A model generated the notes under the pieces. That model was not told where the DNA came from. It worked only from the letters and a program-made list of their open reading frames with translations, and searched no databases. From contig NW_013654424.1 in NCBI RefSeq assembly GCF_000499385.1, positions 12,501 to 76,500 of the forward strand: a DNA stretch of 64,000 nucleotides. Reading direction: 5' to 3'. The first letter of the stretch is position 1; each line of letters begins with the position of its first letter. Of the stretch, positions 57,115 to 64,000 are shown one piece after another. This DNA comes from Eimeria necatrix (Eukaryota > Apicomplexa > Conoidasida > Eucoccidiorida > Eimeriidae). Position numbers and translations under genes: made by a program.

Positions 57115-57918
57115 TTAAAGCGCGGACTTGGCTCCTTTTGTGAGGTAGGGGTAGCCCATTTTGTTGGCCTCGAAGCCCCCGAAAGAATCTCTTGAAGGAT
57201 CTTTTTCTCTTTTTTTTATTTCCAAAACTTCTTTGCAGTTTTTAAATAACAGCTGATGCCCCACCACGGGCACGTGGCCCCCGTAGCCCGAAGGAAAGTC
57301 GCTCTGCACACTCACTTCCCGCTGCAGCAGCAAACAGCAAACTGCAGCAGCTCAGCAGCTAGCTGCAGCGGCTAGCTGATTAGCAGCTGGGTGCACTGGC
57401 TAGGCGCAGCAGCTAGGGGCAGCAGCTAGCCGCAGCAGCTGGATGCAGCGGCTAGCTGCAGCAGCTAGCTGCAGCAGCTAGCCAGCGCCCCACAGGCCAG
57501 AGCGCCCCCGAGAAGCAGCAGGGGCTGCGTTGGCTAGCTGCAAAGATTTGTTTAAATGAACTAAAAGATTAAATGCAGCAAAAGTCAAATGGCTAGCTAG
57601 CAGCAAAAGATGGGCTAATGAGTTGGTGGGGAGTGCGAGAAAAGATGAATTTGCTGGAAATGACTCTTCTGCTGCTCCTTTTTCAGCCAGATTTGGCTAG
57701 CTAGCGGGCTAGGGAGCTAGCTGTGGCTAGCTGTGGCTAGCTGTGGCTAGCTATGGCTAGCTGGGAGTTATTTAAAGAGAATTGTTTTGATTTTTTGGCC
57801 TAAATGGCCTTCCTACCCCCTGACACATGTCGTTGTAGCTGGTGCGGTACATGTTCGGGTCTTGGCTGACCCGCAGCAGCCCCCCCCTCTTGGCGTTGCT
57901 GGGGCCTGAGAGCTCCAT
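57115..57918 (-). CDS. Conserved-looking 102-residue protein with GYGGHVP motif
   Basis: Exon 57918-57817 (MELSGPSNAKRGGLLRVSQD, PNMYRTSYNDMCQG) joins in phase 0 through GTAGGA and a CTGCTGCAG acceptor to exon 57321-57115 (REVSVQSDFPSGYGGHVPVV, GHQLLFKNCKEVLEIKKREK, DPSRDSFGGFEANKMGYPYL, TKGAKSAL-stop). It has no homopolymer runs, which is unusual here and suggests constraint. The GYGGHVP element resembles the GYxGxxP motif of ciliary microtubule inner proteins (FAM166/CIMIP2 type), which would fit a microgamete flagellum or conoid/subpellicular microtubule protein; that is an inference from one short motif. The intron carries GCTAGC repeats. Two palindrome copies lie nearby (56965, 58032). 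Confidence 0.72.
57355..57770. repeat. GCTAGCTGCAGCAG and GCTAGC repeats in an intron
   Basis: AGCTAGCTGCAGC repeats (57355-57485), spacer, then TGTGGCTAGC repeats (57695-57765). All lie inside the intron of the 102-residue gene. Confidence 0.85.
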
Positions 57919-58045
57919 TTGCAACAGTGGAATATAAAGTTGAAAAAAACTGAATTTTAAATCAAAAGGAAAAGAAGAAAAGAATAAATAAAGCTGCAGT
58001 GGCCACAGGCAGTCTACGGCGCGCGCGGCGAGGTGTCTGTACACC

Positions 58046-58830
58046 TCAGAGAAAAGCTCGCGCAGCCCGCGAGGCAAGCCCAACCCTTTGGGCAATTACT
58101 TTTATAAAAAAGAAAATAAAGTTTCGGTTTATTTAAATAAATCTTTTTGTTATTATTTACTCCATTATGTGCTCCTTATACTTGCAGTTTCATGGCGGGC
58201 CTGGTCCCACCAGGCCCGAACCCCCCGGGGCTTGCTGGGGCCTGGCGCTCTGCAGGCGTGTGCTTGTTTTAGGGGCTATCGAGTGAAATTTTCATTTTTT
58301 TGTCTTTTTCCTTCAATTAAATTAATAAATATATTTCATAAATTTCATTTAATTGGAGAAAAACGCCGAAAAATGCCAGCAAGCGCCCCAAGGCGATCTC
58401 CTCAGCTCAGCCCCAGGGTCACCTCGTGCTCAGCACACTGTGTGCATGCCACCGCAGCCATTAGGCCCAACCCTCGCAAAAATTTGCATTAATTTATTTA
58501 AATTAATTAATATTAATATTCTAAATGCATTTATATTTACATAATTCTAAAATTAAGTCTTTCCGCCGGTCTAGCTAAGTGCATGCAGCTCCCTCAGTGT
58601 AGATTTTCAAGCATTTTGCCGCAGTCAGAGTCTAATAAACCAACGTTTTTCGCGAAAGACAATTGCTGCTCAAGTCTCCATCAATTGCTTGAGAGTTAGT
58701 GCAAAAAGTAATACTTTTGGAGCCACAATATAACAAAGAAAAGAAAGAAAAATAAATATTTATATTTCTCTCTGTCACCAAACGCAGCAAAAGGGGGCCC
58801 CTAGGGCCCCCCCTGCTGCTCTCGCTCCAC
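58046..58830. other. Intergenic, AT-rich
   Basis: Contains an inverted repeat GGGCCTGGTCCCACCAGGCCC (58198-58218) able to form a tight hairpin, and A/T-rich stretches at 58300-58350 and 58490-58560. Short open islands exist on both strands (for example plus 58380-58480), but none is convincing. Confidence 0.5.
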
Positions 58831-58854
58831 TCAAGGGTCGGATGTGGGGAGGGG

Positions 58855-59040
58855 GGCTGCAGCAGCACCTGCAGCAGCTGCAGCAGCTGCAGCAGCTGCA
58901 GCAGCTGCTGCAGCAGCTGCTGCAGCAGCAGCCTTCAGTGGCAGGGGCCCAAGTGCTCACGAGAAAAAAAAGTGGCCACCTGGTGTCTTGACCACTGGTG
59001 CGCCACTGCTCCCTGACTTCAGGGCTGTGGAGTTTAGGGT
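58855..59040 (+). CDS. Possible Ala-rich coding patch
   Basis: A CAGCTG-rich tract read as poly-Ala, then FSGRGPSAHEKKKWPPGVLT and TGAPLLPDFRAVE, running into TTTAGGG repeats at 59030. The last unique codons end next to the repeat, as seen at other intron starts, but there is no clear donor. No family recognised. Confidence 0.25.
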
Positions 59041-59096
59041 TTGCCTCGAGGGTTTCGAAACAGTGTTTAGGGTTTAGGGTTTAGGGTTTAGGGTTG
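59032..59096 (+). repeat. TTTAGGG tract
   Basis: Four to five TTTAGGG units at 59066-59091 with scattered single units before. Confidence 0.85.
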
Positions 59097-59194
59097 GACA
59101 GCTAGGGTTTGAGCGTTGCCAGGGGCCTTAAAGCTGCAACAGTGGCCACAAAGGCAAGTACACCTCCAAGCCCACAGCAGTCAACTCTGGGGAT

Positions 59195-59535
59195 TTTTTA
59201 GAGGCCCTTTAGGGGACCTTTAGGGGCCCCCCCAGGGGCCCTTTAGGGGGCCACTTAGGGGCCCTTTAGGGGGCAGCTAGGGGCCCTTTAGGGGCCCCCC
59301 TAGGGGCCCTTTAGGGGCCCCCGTTAGGCCTTTTAGAGGTCTTTTTAATCCCCTCTTAGGGCCCTTTGGGGGCCCTCTAGAACAACTTTAGGCGCCTTTT
59401 GGGGGCCCTTTAGGGGCCCCCTAGGGGCCCCCTAGGAGCCCTCTGGGGGCCCCTTAAGGGCCCCCTAGGGCCCCGTAGGGGCTCCTAGGGGCCCCCTGGG
59501 GGCCCTGAAGGGGCCCCCTAGGGGCCCCCTTGGGC
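59195..59535. repeat. GGGGCCC/CTTTAGGGG array
   Basis: Units of GGGGCCCTTTA at about 11-14 base spacing, different from the GGGGCCCCCA type elsewhere. No gene. Confidence 0.9.
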
Positions 59536-59719
59536 GGCTAGACTGTGTGCCCTTTGCCTGTGGAGTGTAGCGTTGGCTACTTTCTTTTTGGGACAGCAGC
59601 AAAGAAAGAAAAGAAAGAAAATGAAAGAATCATTTCATTAAAAGAAATTAAGAAAAAAGATCTTTAAGGGCAGCTCAGGATTTACTTGAGAGCTGCAGGG
59701 TCTCAGGGCTCTCAGAGAG

Positions 59720-60015
59720 ACAGCCATTCAGCTAGCTTGGCAGCTAGCTGGGTGGCTAGCTGCCAGCTAGCTGCGCAGCTAGCTGCACAGCTAGCTGAGT
59801 AGCTAGCTGAGTAGCTAGCTAAGTAGCTACTTGGGTGGCTAGCTGAGTGGCTAGCTGAGTGGCTAGCTGGATAGCTAGCTGAATGGCTCGCTGGCAGCTA
59901 GGTAGCTGAATAGCTAGCTAGCTAGCTAGCTAGCTTGGTGGTTAGCTGGCAGCTACCTAGCTGAATGGCCTGCTGGCCAGCTAGCTGGCTAGCTAGCCAC
60001 TTCGTTAGACCGGCG
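59720..60015. repeat. GCTAGC array
   Basis: AGCTAGCTGAGTGGCTAGC-type units at 10-14 base spacing. Confidence 0.9.
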
Positions 60016-60019
60016 GTGG

Positions 60020-60410
60020 CTAGCTGAGAAAGAAGCAGGAGGACACAAAAGGAGTAAATTAGGAATTATATACATTTCGATTCATTTATTTATTTAGATC
60101 TTCATTTAAAAATCTTTAGAAGGAAATAAATGAACGCATGCATGTGCATGCGCACAAGTGCCTGCGAAGGTGTACGTACACCATAAGCAGCTTTACATTT
60201 ATATTTGAATTCATATATATGAGATATACAAAAAAAGCAAATAAAGGATTTATACTTTTAATAAATGCACACATGCAGATAGTTCCAAATGTTAATGAGA
60301 AAAAGGCAGCATGCAAATAAGAAAAGCAGCACAAGAAGCAGTTCGACAGCAGCAGAAGCAGCAGAAGCAGCGCTGCAGCAGCAGCAGCAGCAGCAGGACT
60401 GCAGCAGCAG
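60020..60410. other. AT-rich stretch with TGCATGC cluster
   Basis: Contains GCATGCATGTGCATGCGC at 60135-60152 and a palindrome copy at 60169-60182 twenty bases on. CAG tracts follow at 60350-60420. No gene called. Confidence 0.5.
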
Positions 60411-60423
60411 GACTGCAGCAGCA

Positions 60424-60500
60424 GAAGGACCTTAAGCGCGCGCGGTATTTCATTTCGGACTTCGCCTTTTGCTGCTTCAGGGCCTCGAGTCTATCTCATT
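60424..60500 (-). CDS. Possible charged coiled-coil exon
   Basis: The minus strand from about 60491 reads DRLEALKQQKAKSEMKYRAR and L before GTCCTT at 60427. It is strongly helical and charged. The plus strand of the same stretch is open but less convincing. It could belong with the next minus-strand island. Confidence 0.3.
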
Positions 60501-60663
60501 TATTTAATTTGAAGGCTTCCTAAATCTCTTTTAAATCTTTTTTAAATCTTTTTTTTGGTTTTTATTTAAACACATTTGGAGTTTTGGATGCATGCATTTA
60601 GTAGCCCTTTTTTGCCCCACAAGCAAATAAATATAATGTGGTGAATGCGGTGTCTGTACACCT

Positions 60664-60741
60664 CAAACTCTCCCTTATCTGATCTGTTTGCATTAATGGA
60701 TTTCTTGGAATAAATCCCTCAGTGCATTTATATGCCTGAAA
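60664..60741 (-). CDS. Clean internal exon of an unidentified gene
   Basis: After a classic acceptor (TTTCCATTTCAG) the minus strand reads AYKCTEGFIPRNPLMQTDQI and RESLR. It is followed by GAG and GTGTACAGACACC, a copy of the dispersed palindrome whose GT could serve as donor. No homopolymer runs. The neighbouring exons are not located and no family is recognised. Confidence 0.4.
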
Positions 60742-61304
60742 TGGAAATACACAAAAGTTCATAAAAGTGGGAAAAAGTGGCGATCTTTTGGCATAAAAAC
60801 CCATTTAAATGCTCAAATATTCAATTAAAAGTTCTATAAATTCATAAAAACATTTTTAAATGAAGAAAATCGTTCAAAAAAACGCCAAAGTGTCCACGCG
60901 TGTGCAGTGTACAGCGTGAGGTGTACATACACCTCCCGCGGGTTCAGGCCTCAGCGCGCAAGTCGCGGATGCATTTGCGCGAATTTGCGGAAATTTAATT
61001 TAAAAAACATTTTTATTTGAATAATTATTTATTAATTTAAATATAAATGGCATTTGGAGGCACTTTGACCGAGCGGGCACTTGGCGAGCTCAGCTGTACG
61101 TACACCTGCTGGCCTGTACAGATCTGCACTTTCCTCCGTTTTTCTCCACTTTTGGATGCAACTTTGAGCTAAAAAGACCATTTTACATTTTTGCCTTTTA
61201 TATCTGAGTTATTTCTTCACATTTGGCTAAATTTTGGTGCATTTTGGCGGTCAAAAGGGGCTTTTGCGCCCCCTGAGCGCAGCAGCAAATGCGCATTTAG
61301 CTGC

Positions 61305-61475
61305 AAACTGCAGCAAGAGGCGAAGCTGCTGCTGCAGCTGCCTAATGGATTTAATTTCTTCAAAGATCTGAGCCGGTATATTTCGCAAAAAGATCCTTCT
61401 GAGTGCATGCAAGTCCTGGAGAGCAGCAGCAGCTTGCCAGAGGATCCGTCAGGGGCCTGTAGGGCGTTGGGAGGC

Positions 61476-61527
<52 letters not shown>

Positions 61528-61655
61528 GCAGCAGAAGGGGAGGTGGGCCGGCGAGGGCTTGGGGAGGAGGGCTGGGCTCGCGAGGTGTCTGTACACCTCA
61601 GCCTCCCGTCTCCTTGTCTGCTTTGTCTTTAAGCGCGTTTGCGAAAAGTGGATAA
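61305..61655 (+). CDS. Unidentified protein, C-terminal exon
   Basis: From an acceptor-like CTGCAG (near 61309) the plus strand reads QQEAKLLLQLPNGFNFFKDL, SRYISQKDPSECMQVLE and LPEDPSGACRALGGPG, then a Ser run, GPARAWGGGLGSR and, through a palindrome copy (61584-61597), GVCTPQPPVSLSALSLSAFA to a TAG-like end at 61655. The sequence before the palindrome also fits a donor (GAG then GTGTCT), so the exon may end at 61583. A TTTAGGG tract follows 25 bases after the stop. No family recognised. Confidence 0.5.
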
Positions 61656-61678
61656 AAAAGCGCTTCTGGGGCGTTTTG

Positions 61679-61732
61679 AGGGTTTAGGGTTTAGGGTTTA
61701 GGGTTTAGGGTTTAGGGTTTAGGGTTTAGCGG
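61679..61732 (+). repeat. TTTAGGG tract
   Basis: Seven perfect TTTAGGG units. Confidence 0.92.
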
Positions 61733-61839
61733 TGGCTGTAAGCTGCACGGCGGAGGGTGGCTCTGGGGGAGGGCGCCGGTGTCTTTTCTATGCTGGCTGG
61801 CTGTAAAACAATGAATTTATTGCTGCTGCTGCTGCAGTA

Positions 61840-61871
<32 letters not shown>

Positions 61872-62099
61872 AGCGAAAATTGCCGCTGCTGCGCTGCTAT
61901 CTCGGGTGTATGTACACCTGACACAACAACCCAAGCCCGCGCGTGTTGCTCGGGGCCCCACCCCCCACTTTAGTTGCCACTTCTTTTATTTTTTCTTGAG
62001 TTTATTTTTGTTTATTAAGGGATTTAAGGCTCCATTTCTGTAGCTGAAGAGCCAGCAGCAGCACCCTCCGCCGCAGCAGCAGCAGCAGCAGCAACAGCC

Positions 62100-62136
<37 letters not shown>

Positions 62137-62382
62137 ACCCTCCTCTCCCCCCAAACACCCCACACCTCTCTCCACAGCTTCCCCCAGCCCCCCCTTTTGC
62201 TGCTGGGGGCCCCACTGCTGCTGCGCACTTCGGTGTACGTACACCCGGCGCCTGGCTCCACCCCCCAGCAGCAGCAGCAGCAGCAGCAGCCGCGGCAGCA
62301 GCAGCAGCAGCAGCGCGGCACCAGCAGCAGCAGCAGGTGCACTCGCCCCAGCGCCGCTCTTCGACGAGCTGCTGCGCAGACA

Positions 62383-62415
<33 letters not shown>

Positions 62416-62489
62416 CAGGCTGCGGGGTGTATGTACACCTCACTGCTGCAGCAGACCCTCCCCAAGCCCGAAGCCTCGGGGGCCCCACA
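61733..62489. other. Upstream region with CAG tracts and three palindrome copies
   Basis: Palindrome copies at 61905, 62232 and 62426. CAG tracts lie at 62075-62135 and 62265-62335. Plus-strand islands (TLPKPEASGAPQCLAWRPAL at 62455-62515) may be 5' exon or leader of the following gene. Confidence 0.5.
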
Positions 62490-62516
62490 ATGCCTCGCGT
62501 GGCGGCCAGCGTTGCT

Positions 62517-62552
<36 letters not shown>

Positions 62553-62615
62553 GCCACCGCCGAGAAAACCCCGGGCGCCTCTCTAGGCCGCGCGCGAACC
62601 CGCAAGCAGCAGCGC

Positions 62616-62661
<46 letters not shown>

Positions 62662-63512
62662 TGCTGCACGTAGCCAGCCCGCAGCTAACCCCCATAGAGC
62701 GCCGCCTCACTCGCCTCTCCCTGCGCTCAGGGGCCTCCAGCTGTACCTCCACCTCGAGGGCCCCGGGGGGCCCCCAAGGGGCCCCCCAGGGGGCCCCCCT
62801 GGGGGGCCCCCAGGGGGGCCCCCAGGGGGACCCCCAGGGGGGCCCCCAGGGGGGCCCCCAGGGGGCCCCCCAGGGGGGCCCCCAGGGGGGCCCCCAGGGG
62901 GGGCCCCAAGGGGGCCCTTCGGGGTCTCCGGGCTCTCCTCTTTCATGTAAAAGACAGAGCCGCGCCACGCCTGCCAAGAGCAGCAGCAGCAGCAGCAGCG
63001 GCAGCAGCAGCAGCAGGAGTAGGAACAGCAGCAAGAGGAGTTTTGTGTGCAGCAGCAAAGGGAAGCAGCTTGGAAGTCCCGTTGCTGCTGCCTGCTCGGG
63101 TGTATGTACACCTGAAGTCCCTGCTGTCTCTTCTTCTGTCTCAGCCTCGACTTGTGTCTCTTCGGCGAGCACGAGGAGACATTCTGCTGCTGCTGCTGCT
63201 GCAGCAGCAGCAGCAGCAGCATCAGCAGCAGCAGAGCCTCCCGCCTCGGCCTCGCAGCCAGCGAGCGGCAGCCGCGTGGCGAAGCCGCAGCTGTGCAGCA
63301 GCAACAGCTGCAGCACGACGGCCAGCAGCAGCTGCAGCAGCAGCAGCAGCAGCCGCAGCAGCAGCAGCAGCAGCAGCAGCAACTGGGGCCTCGAGGACAG
63401 CCTGCTGCTGCACAACTTGGCGCTGCAGGCGCTGCGGCCTTCTGCTGCTGCTTACTGCGGGGGCCGCGAGAAATATGAAGCAGCAGTTTCGAACTTTGTC
63501 AACAAGTGAGAT

Positions 63513-63555
<43 letters not shown>

Positions 63556-63893
63556 GTTTCTCTTTTGTGTCTCCTTTTGCTGCTTTTGCTTCTTTTTGTT
63601 TACCCTTTGTCCCTTTTGCTGCTGCCTTGTGTCTTGCATTTGCTGCTGTCCCTCGTTGTCTTCTTCCGTGCTTCTCATATCATCTAGTGCAGCAGCTACA
63701 GTAGCAGCAGCAGCAGCAGCAGCTGCAGCAGCAGCTGCAGCAGCAGCAGCAGCAGCTGGTGCACGTACCTAACTGCTGCATGAATCTGAGGTGTACATAC
63801 GCAGAAGTAGCTGCAGCCAACGAGACACTGCAGCTGCAGCAGCAGCAGCAGCAGACAGAAGGGCCTGGGGCTGTGGGATTTGTATTTGCTGCA

Positions 63894-63943
<50 letters not shown>

Positions 63944-64000
63944 GCAGGCAAATTCAAGAAAGGAGAGGAGGCCTTCTGTATATTTGCGGCTCCAGCGGCG
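62490..64000 (+). CDS. Low-complexity protein running off the window
   Basis: From ATG 62490 (MPRVAASV) the frame carries KTPGASLGRARTRKQQRE, LLHVASPQLTPIERRLTRLS, a GGGGCCCC array read as GGPQGGPQ (62757-62925), Ser-rich sequence, SGVCTPEVPAVSSSVSAST (through a palindrome copy at 63099) and NWGLEDSLLLHNLALQALRP, AAAYCGGREKYEAAVSNFVN, up to a donor GTGAGA at 63506. A later exon (about 63705-64000) reads QLVHVPNCCMNLRCTYAEVA, AANETLQLQQ, TEGPGAVGFVFAAA and NSRKERRPSVYLRLQRR to the window end. The first exon ends with two spare bases and the CAG acceptors give phase 0, so a small exon or another donor is missing. No family recognised. Confidence 0.58.
62757..62930. repeat. GGGGCCCCCA array inside a coding exon
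   Basis: About 12 units of GGGGGGCCCCCAGG at 15-base steps, in frame with the surrounding coding exon and read as Gly-Gly-Pro-Gln. Confidence 0.92.

Overview
This looks like nuclear DNA of a coccidian apicomplexan, most likely an Eimeria species. The evidence is massive CAG/CTG triplet tracts that are open in several frames and sit inside exons as homopolymeric Gln/Ala/Ser/Leu runs, many internal AAACCCT/TTTAGGG telomere-like tracts, small exons with ordinary GT-AG introns, and alternation of repeat-rich stretches with a repeat-poor one. I cannot name the species. Because CAG/CTG tracts keep five or six frames open, ORF length is nearly worthless here. I called coding strand from non-repetitive islands between tracts, from splice signals, and above all from agreement of reading phase across introns.

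Layout. 1-8.3 kb: one long plus-strand gene whose 11 exons join in phase, giving leucine-rich repeats, then a Tudor-like fold, then a C-terminal RING finger. 8.3-14.6 kb: an unidentified minus-strand coding patch, a four-exon minus-strand STEEP1/CXorf56-family gene, and a plus-strand hotdog thioesterase. 14.6-26.2 kb: telomere-like tracts, a GGGGCCCC-rich array, an A-rich tract and several low-complexity coding patches, including a long minus-strand gene at 22.3-26.2 kb. 26.2-33.0 kb: a repeat-poor island with no gene I can support. 33.1 kb: a compact HMG-box protein. 34.5-38.7 kb: GCTAGC and TA arrays with a 522-bp tandem duplication. 39.7-40.5 kb: a two-exon minus-strand gene. 41.7-44.5 kb: a minus-strand CKS1 homologue split by introns and by a large Ala/Ser/Pro insertion. 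45-46 kb: a minus-strand gene with telomere-repeat introns. 48.8-52.1 kb: small minus-strand exons, a Gln-rich plus-strand gene and a plus-strand PEX13-like gene. 52-60 kb: GGGGCCCC, TA, TTAA and GCTAGC arrays, with a clean 102-residue minus-strand gene at 57.1-57.9 kb. 61-64 kb: two plus-strand genes, the last running off the window.

The recognisable genes are housekeeping functions: ubiquitin ligation, ER trafficking (STEEP1), acyl-CoA hydrolysis, chromatin (HMG), cell-cycle control (CKS1) and possibly peroxisome import. They do not form a pathway. The most striking system-level features are a dispersed palindrome (consensus GAGGTGTNYGTACACCTC, about 36 copies in 64 kb, in exons, at splice sites and between genes) and telomere-like repeats that begin directly at 5' splice sites, twice with a GC donor.
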